Shown here piece after piece: positions 6,862 through 13,011 of a DNA stretch of 15,040 bases (positions within the stretch are counted from its first letter, which is position 1; every line of letters starts with the position of its first letter). The notes beneath the pieces were generated by a model. It saw nothing but the letters and a program-made list of their open reading frames with translations. It was not told the DNA's origin and ran no database searches. The position numbers and the translations under genes were made by a program. The DNA comes from an uncultured Bacillaceae bacterium (GTDB lineage: Bacteria > Bacillota > Bacilli > Bacillales > Caldibacillaceae): NCBI GenBank assembly GCA_937951955.1, contig CALGAD010000167.1, positions 1 to 15,040 of the forward strand, in the 5' to 3' direction.

Positions 6862-6890
6862 ATAGACGGTAGCTTGACGGTGATTCACTG

Positions 6891-6930
6891 ATCAATGGCA
6901 GAGGAACATTCATTGATTGCTATTATTTTT
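6891..6930 (+). terminator. possible weak first terminator of the coiled-coil/LysM-like pair
   Basis: ATCAATG (6891-6897) pairs with CATTGAT (6911-6917), followed by an interrupted T-rich run (TATTATTTTT). It is AT-rich, with a 13-base loop. The stronger hairpin at 6962 may be the real stop. Confidence 0.35.
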
Positions 6931-6961
6931 GTTTAGCAAATGGAATATATATTCAAAGTTT

Positions 6962-6998
6962 GAGCCAGCTACAAAGAGCCGGCTCTTTTTATATTTTT
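6962..6998 (+). terminator. terminator of the coiled-coil/LysM-like pair
   Basis: GAGCCAGCT pairs with AGCCGGCTC with one A-C mismatch and a 6-base loop, followed by TTTTTATATTTTT. The U-rich tail on the plus strand gives the direction. The minus-strand side lacks one, so I do not call it bidirectional for the convergent peroxidase gene. Confidence 0.85.
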
Positions 6999-7044
6999 CC
7001 ATCACTCAAAGTATTTTCATAGATAATCTTTCAGTTATTCTTCG

Positions 7045-7533
7045 TTACACATTTCTATTCAATAATTCTTCAATTTTATCTTGTAAAGCAAGCGGAGATA
7101 CATTTGAGGCAAACCGATTAACGACCCGGCCTTTGCGGTCAACAAGAAATTTTGTGAAATTCCATTTAATAGCTTTTGAGCCCAAAATCCCGGGTGCCTG
7201 TTCTTTTAAATAAGTAAAAAGGGGATGGGCATTGTTCCCATTTACATCAATTTTGGCAAACATCGGGAATGTCACCCCGTAATTCAACTCGCAAAACTCG
7301 GAAATTTCCTCTTCACTTCCCGGTTCTTGATTACCGAACTGATTGCAAGGAAATCCTAAAACGAAAAAACCGCGCTCATGATATTTTTCATACAGTTGTT
7401 GCAGTTCTTTATATTGGGGAGTAAAGCCACATTTACTGGCTGTATTCACAATTAAAAGGACGTTTCCAGCGAATTGTTGCAAGCTGACTTCTTTTCCATC
7501 GATACTTTTTGCCGAAAACTGATAAATACTCAT
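7045..7533 (-). CDS. bsaA: glutathione peroxidase family (thioredoxin-type) peroxidase
   Basis: This 162-residue cytosolic peroxidase, related to Bacillus BsaA and yeast Gpx3, reduces hydrogen peroxide and organic hydroperoxides. The catalytic tetrad is visible: peroxidatic Cys35 in NTASKCGFT, Gln69 in CNQFGNQEPG, and Trp124 and Asn125 in KWNFTKFLVD. Cys81 in FCELNYGVTFP matches the resolving cysteine of yeast Gpx3, so the likely reductant is thioredoxin or a bacilliredoxin/bacillithiol system rather than glutathione. It is full length for the family. GGGAGG lies 7 bases before the ATG. It is monocistronic and convergent with the preceding plus-strand pair. I see no PerR or Spx site in its upstream region. 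Confidence 0.95.
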   Translation of the reverse strand: MSIYQFSAKSIDGKEVSLQQFAGNVLLIVNTASKCGFTPQYKELQQLYEKYHERGFFVLGFPCNQFGNQEPGSEEEISEFCELNYGVTFPMFAKIDVNGNNAHPLFTYLKEQAPGILGSKAIKWNFTKFLVDRKGRVVNRFASNVSPLALQDKIEELLNRNV

Positions 7534-7651
7534 TATCCCGCCTCCCTTTTTTCACTCATTTTAACACGGGCAAATAGAGAAACAAACCCGTTTACTTTTT
7601 GATGCATATTTAAACGGGATCTGCATAAAATAAATCTAAGTTGTACGTTCC

Positions 7652-7679
7652 TTGCAAAATTTTCCTAATTTCGTATAAT
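7652..7679 (+). promoter_or_regulatory. sigma-A promoter of the guanidine riboswitch / gdnCD unit
   Basis: -35 TTGCAA (7652-7657), 16-base spacer and perfect -10 TATAAT (7674-7679). The predicted start near 7686 lies just before the riboswitch aptamer. Confidence 0.75.
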
Positions 7680-7694
7680 ACTAAGTACATGTCC

Positions 7695-7800
7695 ATATCG
7701 GAAATGGTTTTCTAGGGTTCCGCAGTAGCGATACTGGTCTGGTCCGAGAGAAAACACACAAGCAATGGCTTGTGCCACGGAAGGATAAAAGCCTGGGAGA
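7695..7800 (+). promoter_or_regulatory. guanidine-I (ykkC) riboswitch aptamer
   Basis: The leader carries the conserved blocks of the ykkC/guanidine-I class in order: CTAGGGTTCCG (7712-7722), CTGGTCTGGTCCGAGAG (7734-7750), ACAC then a variable hairpin AAGCAATGGCTT (7760-7771), then CACGGAAGGATAAAAGCCTG (7776-7795) and GGAGA. Guanidinium binding stabilises the aptamer, whose 3' end overlaps the left arm of the terminator at 7787. This makes it a transcriptional ON switch for the exporter genes that follow. Its boundaries are approximate. Confidence 0.95.
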
Positions 7801-7828
7801 AACATTTATTTGTTTCTTCCGGGCTTTT
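7787..7828 (+). terminator. riboswitch expression-platform terminator
   Basis: AAAAGCCTGGGAGAAACA pairs over 18 bp, with two G.U pairs and no mismatch, with 7811-7828. The loop is TTTATT. The U run is short (CTTTTCC) and lies within the right arm. The left arm shares AAAAGCCTGGGAGA with the aptamer, so ligand binding and terminator formation exclude each other. Confidence 0.9.
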
Positions 7829-7866
7829 CCTATTAAAAGTGTGAATGATGGAAGGAGAATGGATGC

Positions 7867-8205
7867 ATGAATAAAGCGTGGATTCGCGTTTTTATAGCGA
7901 CATTTTTTGAAATTCTCTGGGTGATTGGGTTGAAGCATGCGTTCGATTTTTGGACCTGGTCTGGCACCATCATCGCTATAATCCTCAGCAACTATTATTT
8001 AGTAACAGCTGGAAAAAAACTCCCCGTCGGCAGTGTTTATGCCGTCTTTGTTGGTTTGGGTGCAGCAGGCGCGGTGTTTGCCGAGATGGCTTTCTTTGGT
8101 GAGCCTCTCGATTTTGGCAAAATCTTTTTCATCGCCCTCTTATTAATAGGGGTAATTGGTTTACAACTATCGGAAAGTAAAGAACAGGAAAGGACTGAGA
8201 ACTAA
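7867..8205 (+). CDS. gdnC: guanidinium exporter SMR subunit GdnC (YkkC)
   Basis: This 112-residue four-helix small multidrug resistance protein has the proton/substrate-coupling glutamate in helix 1 (Glu15 in ATFFEILWVIGLKHA). Conserved blocks are LPVGSVYAVFVGLGAAG (52-68) and the last helix LLIGVIGLQL, close to B. subtilis YkkC in sequence and length. It pairs with GdnD to form a heteromeric exporter that exchanges guanidinium for protons at the membrane. The SMR subtype is confirmed by the guanidine-I riboswitch in its leader. GGAG lies 9 bases before the ATG. It is followed by gdnD with a one-base TAATG overlap. Confidence 0.95.
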   Translation: MNKAWIRVFIATFFEILWVIGLKHAFDFWTWSGTIIAIILSNYYLVTAGKKLPVGSVYAVFVGLGAAGAVFAEMAFFGEPLDFGKIFFIALLLIGVIGLQLSESKEQERTEN

Positions 8206-8519
8206 TGGACTGGATCGCTCTCATTGTAGCAGGTGTATTTGAAGCTTTCGGTGTCATGATGATCAATGAATATGTGAAAAAGCACCGCTGGCAGGCGCTC
8301 ATCTTTTTTGTCCTTGGTTTCGGTACGAGTTTAGTTTTACTGGAATATGCCATGAAAACGATATCCATGGGAACAGCGTATGCGATCTGGACAGGAATCG
8401 GTGCGTCAGCAGGGACGATCATCGGCATGGCTTTTTACGGCGAGTCTAAAAACTGGTTCCGGATTAGTTGTATCGCGTTGATTATTGTATCCACGATCGG
8501 TTTAAAACTTGTTTCATAA
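8205..8519 (+). CDS. gdnD: guanidinium exporter SMR subunit GdnD (YkkD)
   Basis: This 104-residue four-helix SMR protein is the partner of GdnC. It has the helix-1 glutamate (Glu13 in AGVFEAFGVMMINEY) and the block MGTAYAVWTGIGASAG-like stretch at 46-61 (here with Ile for Val). The final helix is IALIIVSTIGLKLVS, close to B. subtilis YkkD. Its ATG overlaps the gdnC stop by one base, and the ribosome binding site is weak (AAAGGA, 11 bases away), so it is probably made by coupled translation, keeping the two subunits near 1:1. No clear terminator follows before the convergent gene at 8538. Confidence 0.95.
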   Translation: MDWIALIVAGVFEAFGVMMINEYVKKHRWQALIFFVLGFGTSLVLLEYAMKTISMGTAYAIWTGIGASAGTIIGMAFYGESKNWFRISCIALIIVSTIGLKLVS

Positions 8520-8537
8520 GACTGATCCGTTTTTCAT

Positions 8538-8690
8538 CTAGCTATTGATAATTTTCCAGGCAAGAAAAAGAAAAATAGTAAATACAAGCAAAGTCATGAT
8601 TAGCGATAAAAGTCCAAACATCACTTTAATGAATAGCGTGATAAGAAAATAAGCAATAATCGCCAGAACAATTAATTTCAAAAATTTCAT
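8538..8690 (-). CDS. 50-residue hydrophobic membrane microprotein
   Basis: ATG at 8690 to TAG at 8538 encodes 50 residues in two nearly continuous hydrophobic helices (about 4-21 and 26-46). The start has a Lys (MKFLKLIV), there is a central Lys23, and the end is AWKIINS. A good GGAGG lies 9 bases before the ATG, which argues for real translation. I do not recognise a family. It could be a small membrane modulator or a type I toxin-like peptide, though nothing resembling an antitoxin RNA was identified. A TATAAT on this strand (8729-8734) could be its -10, with a poor -35. Confidence 0.6.
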   Translation of the reverse strand: MKFLKLIVLAIIAYFLITLFIKVMFGLLSLIMTLLVFTIFLFLAWKIINS

Positions 8691-9067
8691 TTCCAGTTTC
8701 CTCCGTTTCTCAACCTTTTTTCTCTTTTATTATAATGGATAAAATTTTTCTTACATAACGGAAACCTTAAAAAAGTTATTGTATTATTCACCAGCGGTTT
8801 GTTCATATTTAGGAAATTCGTGTTGCCTTTTCCATAAGGGACAGCTCCCTGGTTAGTTTTTACGTTTGCGGGTATCTGTGTAAAGGGGAGGATTCCTTTT
8901 TCCTAAATTCTCCTTGCCATACCTGCACCATTAACATCTGGTCTTCCCAAGATTTAATAAACTTTCTTACAATCACTTATTTAAGGAACCATATTTTTTG
9001 AATATTTCTATTTCCAAAGTCTTTCTATATTGCGTGTACTGAATCGAATTAACTTGTGATTCATACG
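8691..9067. other. intergenic region with no recognised gene
   Basis: This holds the ribosome binding site of the 50-residue ORF. A short perfect hairpin AGGGA-CAGC-TCCCT (8837-8850) is followed at a distance by TTTTT on the plus strand. An inverted repeat TGAATC/GATTCA (9040-9063) lies just after the L,D-transpeptidase stop without a U tract. Base composition in about 8820-8950 is more GC-rich than the flanks and reads in short open pieces on the minus strand, none with a credible start. Confidence 0.4.
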
Positions 9068-9727
9068 TTATTCAATTAAACCCAAGAGTAAATATTCCTT
9101 TTCTGTAATCCCACCTGATACTGGTAAGTTATGATCCTTTTGAAATCGTTTAACGGCTCGTTCTGTTCGTAAATCAAAAATCCCATCGACGAATCCATCG
9201 TAATAGCCGAGAACTTTTAATTGTTGCTGGACGAGCTGTACTAAATTTCCTCTAGAACCTAGTGATAAGGGGATAAATTCTCCCCTGCCAATACCTGTAA
9301 TCGGGCCTTCAATCCGAACAATTGTACCAACAGAGACGAGTTCAAATAATTCTTCAACGTGCTCATTGTGCATCCGGATACAGCCAGAACTAATATTTTT
9401 TCCGATTAAATGCGGCTTATTTGTACCATGAATGCCGTACGTTCCCCAGGGTACATTAATACCGATCCACCTAGTTCCAAATCCTCCACCCCACCCCTTC
9501 GATTTTTCTATGACCTGGTAAACCCCGATGGGCGTTGGTGATATGTCACTTCCTGCTGCGATGGGATACTCTCGAATAATCTCGTTTTGATGCCATAAAA
9601 TAAGGCGGTTCTCCCATAAATTTACATGAATTAGAAATGAATCCCCCACCCATCTATTACTGGCGATTGGTTGCGCCATGAAAAGAAAAATAATCATTGC
9701 AATCATCCTGCGTACAATCCAGTTCAT
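9068..9727 (-). CDS. secreted L,D-transpeptidase (YkuD) with peptidoglycan-binding domain
   Basis: This 219-residue wall enzyme makes or exchanges 3-3 type or protein-peptidoglycan links outside the membrane. Residues 1-23 form a signal peptide. The YkuD domain (about 31-140) has the active-site pattern GIHGTN (98-103, His100) and SSGCIRMH (113-120, nucleophile Cys116, Arg118). The C-terminal peptidoglycan_binding_1 domain (about 156-217) reads LGSRGNLVQLVQQQLKVLGY, then DGIFDLRTERAVKRFQ. Having the catalytic domain first and the binding domain last is a common Bacillus spore or cell-wall arrangement. GAGG lies 7 bases before the ATG. It is 13 bases downstream of the preceding secreted-protein gene, so it is second in a two-gene operon. 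Sporulation-stage expression is possible but not shown. Confidence 0.93.
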   Translation of the reverse strand: MNWIVRRMIAMIIFLFMAQPIASNRWVGDSFLIHVNLWENRLILWHQNEIIREYPIAAGSDISPTPIGVYQVIEKSKGWGGGFGTRWIGINVPWGTYGIHGTNKPHLIGKNISSGCIRMHNEHVEELFELVSVGTIVRIEGPITGIGRGEFIPLSLGSRGNLVQLVQQQLKVLGYYDGFVDGIFDLRTERAVKRFQKDHNLPVSGGITEKEYLLLGLIE

Positions 9728-9740
9728 AGAACCGCCTCAC

Positions 9741-10589
9741 TTATTGTAATTCATTGATTAGTGAATCCGTATCGATCAGCCAGCGCCCGGAAATGGATTG
9801 GCGTAATGTAACAAAGTGAATGTTTTGTTTTACTTTTCCACCTTTCTTTAAAATATAAGAGATTGTTGTCGGAATCTCACAAATCCATTCTTCCTGCAAG
9901 TTTTTACGCTGGATATCCGTATCGACTTGAAAAAAATAGAATTTGTGAAGTAATTCCAATAACTCATTTTTCATATCAGATTCGGTCAAAATCATATTTA
10001 ATAATTCACGATCCTTTTGGTTTATGGCTACTTTCAATACATCGAGAAGGGTTAATGGGTCGATACTTGCCAAATAATCCTCGAGTTTACCCGCAGCACG
10101 CATCACCATTAGCTGATGGGCAAGGTCTTCTCGCTGGGAACGATGGGTTGTGCTTTTATAAAAATGAACACAAAAATGGCCGGGGAAATTATTTTTCAAC
10201 ACTCCCCTTCCGTGAGGCATACCAGTCATCGATGCAGCATACATTTGATCATCGGTTAGCACGATGATCGCCCGGCGATTCCAGCTCCACTCATCATCAT
10301 AAATCTTCTTCATGATTTCAGTATCTTTTGCTGTTAATGGTTGCACATCTGCATGGTGTGAGCCCGCCCGGCGCTGCACTTTGAAAGACAATCCCTTTTC
10401 TACATCGATTATTGTAAATATGGATTTGTTCGGAATAATATTGTCAACATACTCCCAGGAAAGCATTTCCGGTTTAAAACTAATCGGTGTATCAGCGTCT
10501 TCCTGAATTTCCGCATGAATTTTCACAACAGCGAAAAAGAAAATCATGAAAAACGATAAAAATAATTGTAAATAGTACTTAATTTTCAT
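9741..10589 (-). CDS. secreted protein of unknown function, His-rich conserved core
   Basis: This 282-residue protein has a signal peptide (about 1-26, ending VVKIHA). The core at about 55-160 looks strongly constrained: FTIIDVEKGLSFKVQRRAGS, HHADVQPLT, DEWSWNRRAIIV, SMTGMPHGRGV, NFPGHFCVHFYKSTTHRS. Its many His residues (78, 79, 126, 138, 142, 149) with Asp81 and Cys140 could form a metal or catalytic site, which is inference. I believe similar segments occur in other Bacillus/Clostridium secreted proteins but know no assigned function. The C-terminal half (about 170-282) is alpha/beta and unrecognised. The operon with the L,D-transpeptidase suggests a cell-wall role, perhaps as hydrolase or partner. 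The start has GGGGA before the ATG, with no better upstream choice. Confidence 0.8.
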   Translation of the reverse strand: MKIKYYLQLFLSFFMIFFFAVVKIHAEIQEDADTPISFKPEMLSWEYVDNIIPNKSIFTIIDVEKGLSFKVQRRAGSHHADVQPLTAKDTEIMKKIYDDEWSWNRRAIIVLTDDQMYAASMTGMPHGRGVLKNNFPGHFCVHFYKSTTHRSQREDLAHQLMVMRAAGKLEDYLASIDPLTLLDVLKVAINQKDRELLNMILTESDMKNELLELLHKFYFFQVDTDIQRKNLQEEWICEIPTTISYILKKGGKVKQNIHFVTLRQSISGRWLIDTDSLINELQ

Positions 10590-10634
10590 TTTATTCCCCT
10601 ATTTCCGTTTCGTTTATCATGAATGAAATTATTC

Positions 10635-10663
10635 CTAATAAGATCCATAGATGGTTCGTTCAA
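10635..10663 (-). promoter_or_regulatory. candidate promoter of the secreted-protein / L,D-transpeptidase operon
   Basis: On the minus strand -35 TTGAAC (10658-10663), 17-base spacer and -10 TATTAG (10635-10640). The predicted start near 10628 leaves a leader of about 40 bases. The match is moderate, and a sporulation sigma factor cannot be excluded. Confidence 0.45.
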
Positions 10664-10747
10664 AATCCGACACACTACGCTTTATTTTTTAATAGAAAAA
10701 AACTTTTATACAGCTGAAAGAAGTAAATTTAAAATTTGATGCGCTAA

Positions 10748-10915
10748 ATTCGGATAAATGTGTGCCCATTTTGGGTATTTTAAGACGGAATTTGAGTCAA
10801 TTAATCTGTAATTTGGGTATTTCTATCTGCAATTTGAGTACATCGTCTCTTTTTTCGAGTAATTCACCCTATTATTTGAGTAAATTTACCGCAGATTTGG
10901 GTAAAAGTTTATCTC
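10748..10915. repeat. eight degenerate 21-base tandem units (core WTTYGRRTM)
   Basis: Eight consecutive 21-base units start at 10748, 10769, 10790, 10811, 10832, 10853, 10874 and 10895. The first nine bases are conserved: ATTCGGATA, TTTTGGGTA, ATTTGAGTC, ATTTGGGTA, ATTTGAGTA, TTTCGAGTA, ATTTGAGTA, ATTTGGGTA. The remaining twelve bases vary freely. Spacing is exact, with no insertion or deletion. The array lies in a gap of about 590 bases between two minus-strand units. One plus-strand frame stays open through it with Leu every seven residues, but it has no ribosome binding site and begins at a GTG, so I treat it as non-coding. Confidence 0.8.
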
Positions 10916-11123
10916 GTTTACTTTTAACAAAAACGTTTGCACAATTCAGAATGAACTTCCCCCGATTGGCGCAACCTTCCCTTTTTACTCCTAAATAGCA
11001 TATCAATGTGTTTCAACCGATAACGATTCCAATTCACTGCTGTACATGTTCATCCATAAAGCGGGAACAGTTTAGAATCACGAAATAAATTCACATATAT
11101 TCTTCTTAACTTACCTTTATAAG
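10916..11123. other. rest of the intergenic gap after the 21-base array
   Basis: AT-rich sequence between the repeat array and the terminator of the FNR-like gene. I see no ORF with a ribosome binding site and no strong promoter. Confidence 0.4.
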
Positions 11124-11166
11124 AAATAAAAAAAGCGAAAGATACCTTATTCGTATACTTCCGCTT
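11124..11166 (-). terminator. terminator of the FNR-like regulator gene
   Basis: On the minus strand the arm at 11153-11166 (AAGCGGAAGTATAC) pairs with 11133-11145 (GTATCTTTCGCTT) with one bulged T and one G.U, then TTTTTTTATTTC. It lies 17 bases after the stop codon. Confidence 0.85.
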
Positions 11167-11182
11167 CGATCCGATTACAGTT

Positions 11183-11893
11183 TTAATCTCCGTATAACAA
11201 CAATCGATCTAAATCGGGAATTTTTATTTTCCGTTTCGGCAACTGTACTATCAATCCTTGTTGCTCTAAATGGGTAAATTTTCGACTGATCGTTTCCGGG
11301 GTTGTTCCTAAATACGAGGCTAGATCTTTTTTCGTCATCGGCAAAGTAATTTCCGGACTATTTCCAGCATCTTGATCGACACAATTGGCTAAAAAGGAAA
11401 TAATCCGGGACTCGACATTTTCGATTGCTACTTGAGCCGTCTGCTTTTCCGATTCCTTTAATCGTTCGGACATTTCCGAAAGGATCTTTAAAGCAATCTG
11501 TGGATAGTCAAGCAAATATTGCTGTAAATCTTTTTGTTTAATCAAACAGACTTCCGTTTTCTGCAGGGCTTCTGCATAATTTTCGTGGACCTGTCCCGGC
11601 TGAAAGATAGCCAGCTCCCCTGTAAAATCACCAGGATTTAAAATGCGAACGAGCTGTTCCTTACCGGATTCTGAAAGTTGATAGATCCGAACCCTGCCAG
11701 TATGAATGATATATAATGTATCGTCCTTCTCACCAGCCCTGAATAACAACTCTCCCTTTTCCAGCACCATTCTGCGGACAGATTTTCCGATTTTATCCAT
11801 ATCTTCTTCCGGTAAATGGTTAAAAATCGGGACTAGCCGAACGCAATGTTCCTGTTTATGAGTATGACAAGTTTTTACAGAATCCCTTCCCAT
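11183..11893 (-). CDS. Crp/Fnr family transcriptional regulator (FNR-like)
   Basis: The product is a 236-residue DNA-binding regulator. Residues about 20-125 form the cyclic-nucleotide-binding-like barrel (FRAGEKDDTLYIIHTGRVRI, LNPGDFTGELAIF). Residues about 127-158 form the dimerisation helix. Residues about 160-232 form a winged helix with MTKKDLASYLGTTPETISRK (186-205). The recognition helix carries Glu200, Ser203 and Arg204, the E-x-x-S-R pattern by which FNR reads TTGAT; CRP has E-x-x-G-R. The N-terminus holds Cys9, His10, His12, His16 and Cys17, suggesting a metal, heme or Fe-S sensor, but there are too few Cys there for a classical four-Cys FNR cluster, so the ligand is unknown. AAAGGAG lies 6 bases before the ATG. 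It is monocistronic. The dps promoter next door has a matching site. Confidence 0.92.
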   Translation of the reverse strand: MGRDSVKTCHTHKQEHCVRLVPIFNHLPEEDMDKIGKSVRRMVLEKGELLFRAGEKDDTLYIIHTGRVRIYQLSESGKEQLVRILNPGDFTGELAIFQPGQVHENYAEALQKTEVCLIKQKDLQQYLLDYPQIALKILSEMSERLKESEKQTAQVAIENVESRIISFLANCVDQDAGNSPEITLPMTKKDLASYLGTTPETISRKFTHLEQQGLIVQLPKRKIKIPDLDRLLLYGD

Positions 11894-12267
11894 CGTTTAC
11901 TCCTTTCTCAATTACAATTTGGACAATGCTATTTTCCCCGGTCTCTTCAAGTGCGCACCCCTTTAAAATACGAATTTCCCGCACTGTTTATTTAAAAAGA
12001 AGAATTTTATCGTGCATGATTTCACTTTGTTTTTACCAATCTCATCGTGATAACCGGATTAAATTTACTTAAATCCGTGTATCTCATTCGGTCACTTTTC
12101 TAATAAACAATTTGCAATCAGTTTTCAAGAAAAGAAACTCTACCATCATTGTAGGTTATCGTGCGTTAAGAATGCAATATGATGATAGTGAAAAATTGTA
12201 CAAGTAATATATCATATTCGCATACACATATACCCCTTTAAAGATGTGTGTTGAATACTTATCCCAC
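11894..12267. other. upstream region of the FNR-like gene
   Basis: No credible ORF. The regulator's ribosome binding site is at 11900-11906 but I find no good -35/-10 pair and no TTGAT-type palindrome, so autoregulation is not visible. An inverted repeat AATATGAT/ATCATATT (12176-12183 and 12211-12218) and ACACAT/ATGTGT (about 12225-12250) are the only structures seen. Confidence 0.4.
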
Positions 12268-12307
12268 ATAAAAAACAGAACCCGGGAATAACACCATTCC
12301 CGGGCTC
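12268..12307 (-). terminator. terminator of dps
   Basis: On the minus strand GAGCCCGGGAAT (12296-12307) pairs with ATTCCCGGGTTC (12278-12289) over 12 bp with one G.U pair and a 6-base loop, then TGTTTTTTAT. This is a very strong intrinsic terminator, 28 bases after the stop. Confidence 0.93.
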
Positions 12308-12334
12308 ACAGTGAGAAATAAAAATCTTCTATAT

Positions 12335-12871
12335 TTACTCCACGCCGTCCTTCGCATCTTTCCCTAAAAATGCTTGTAACATCCAAATTTCTTTATCTAA
12401 AAATGCTTTAAATCCGGTCAAAACATCGGCGAGTACAACTTCATTGTCCTCTTCTGCTAGCTCAATCGCTTTGCTTGCAGCATCGCTTAACGTCCGAAAG
12501 TCCTTGACAACATTTGCGACCATCACATCACTGGTACGATACTTATCCGCTTCATTTTCTTTGACTAGTGAATATTTCACATTCTTGGCTGTCGTTGAAA
12601 AGGGCTTTGCTCCCATAGCGAGTAAAGTCTCGGCGATATCATCATACCAATTCGTTACACCATCATATAATTCTTCAAACTTTTCATGTAATGTGATGAA
12701 ATGCGGTCCTTTGACGTACCAGTGATATTGATGGAGTTTCGTCCACAAGATGGCCAAACTGGCGACGATCTGGTTCGTCAAGGTTACTGCCGATGGATTT
12801 TCCTTATTATATTCTTTTTTCTCCTGTTTTTCTTCCAATTGCAATAATTGTTCGGGAGTAATTTCAGCCAT
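12335..12871 (-). CDS. dps: Dps-family ferritin-like protein
   Basis: This 178-residue mini-ferritin stores iron and oxidises it with peroxide, protecting DNA. It assembles as a dodecamer in the cytoplasm. The ferroxidase residues line up with Listeria Dps at a constant offset of 19: His50 (HQYHW), His62 (TLHEKFEELYD), Glu66 in place of the Asp, Asp77 and Glu81 (WYDDIAETL). The N-terminal extension (1-28) is Lys/Glu-rich and could touch DNA or other subunits. I chose the ATG at 12871 because AGGAGGGG lies 7 bases upstream. A longer reading from 12901 would almost reach the predicted transcription start at about 12905. It has its own strong terminator and a likely FNR-type activation site, and no PerR box is obvious. 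Confidence 0.95.
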   Translation of the reverse strand: MAEITPEQLLQLEEKQEKKEYNKENPSAVTLTNQIVASLAILWTKLHQYHWYVKGPHFITLHEKFEELYDGVTNWYDDIAETLLAMGAKPFSTTAKNVKYSLVKENEADKYRTSDVMVANVVKDFRTLSDAASKAIELAEEDNEVVLADVLTGFKAFLDKEIWMLQAFLGKDAKDGVE

Positions 12872-12911
12872 GTTGACCCCTCCTAAAATTTTATAAAGCA
12901 TGTATATCTTT

Positions 12912-12917
12912 ATTATA
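12912..12917 (-). promoter_or_regulatory. -10 element of the dps promoter
   Basis: A perfect TATAAT on the minus strand, with the predicted start at about 12905. The hexamer 17 bases upstream (ATTCGT, 12935-12940) has no resemblance to TTGACA, so the promoter probably needs an activator. Confidence 0.7.
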
Positions 12918-12937
12918 AAGGACTTGTAGTAGGCACG

Positions 12938-12955
12938 AATTGATCGAAATCAATT
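12938..12955. promoter_or_regulatory. FNR/Crp-type operator at -41.5 of dps
   Basis: AATTGATCGAAATCAATT is a perfect 7+4+7 palindrome containing the FNR consensus TTGAT-N4-ATCAA. Its centre (12946.5) is 41.5 bases upstream of the predicted dps start, the standard class II activator position. It replaces the missing -35. Confidence 0.72.
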
Positions 12956-13011
12956 TGTGAAACATTTTTCAAAGTTTGTTGATAGTTAAGAACAGATTTT
13001 GAAGTTTTCGT

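Noticed and set aside
7561..7604. ACGGG/CCCGT inverted repeat upstream of the peroxidase gene as an operator or terminator
   Set aside because: Only 5 bp with a 16-base spacer. It does not match PerR or other known operators, and the plus-strand T run is interrupted.
7681..7938. 85-codon minus-strand ORF over the riboswitch
   Set aside because: Antisense to the guanidine-I riboswitch and gdnC start, which fully explain this sequence.
9040..9063. TGAATC/GATTCA inverted repeat after the L,D-transpeptidase gene as a terminator
   Set aside because: Six-bp AT-rich stem, 12-base loop and no U run on the minus strand.
10748..10915. CRISPR array
   Set aside because: The conserved core is nine bases, degenerate, with 12-base variable parts, and no cas genes are present.
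10762..10998. 78-codon plus-strand ORF across the 21-base array
   Set aside because: It begins at GTG without a ribosome binding site and stays open mainly because 21 is a multiple of 3. It has no family resemblance.
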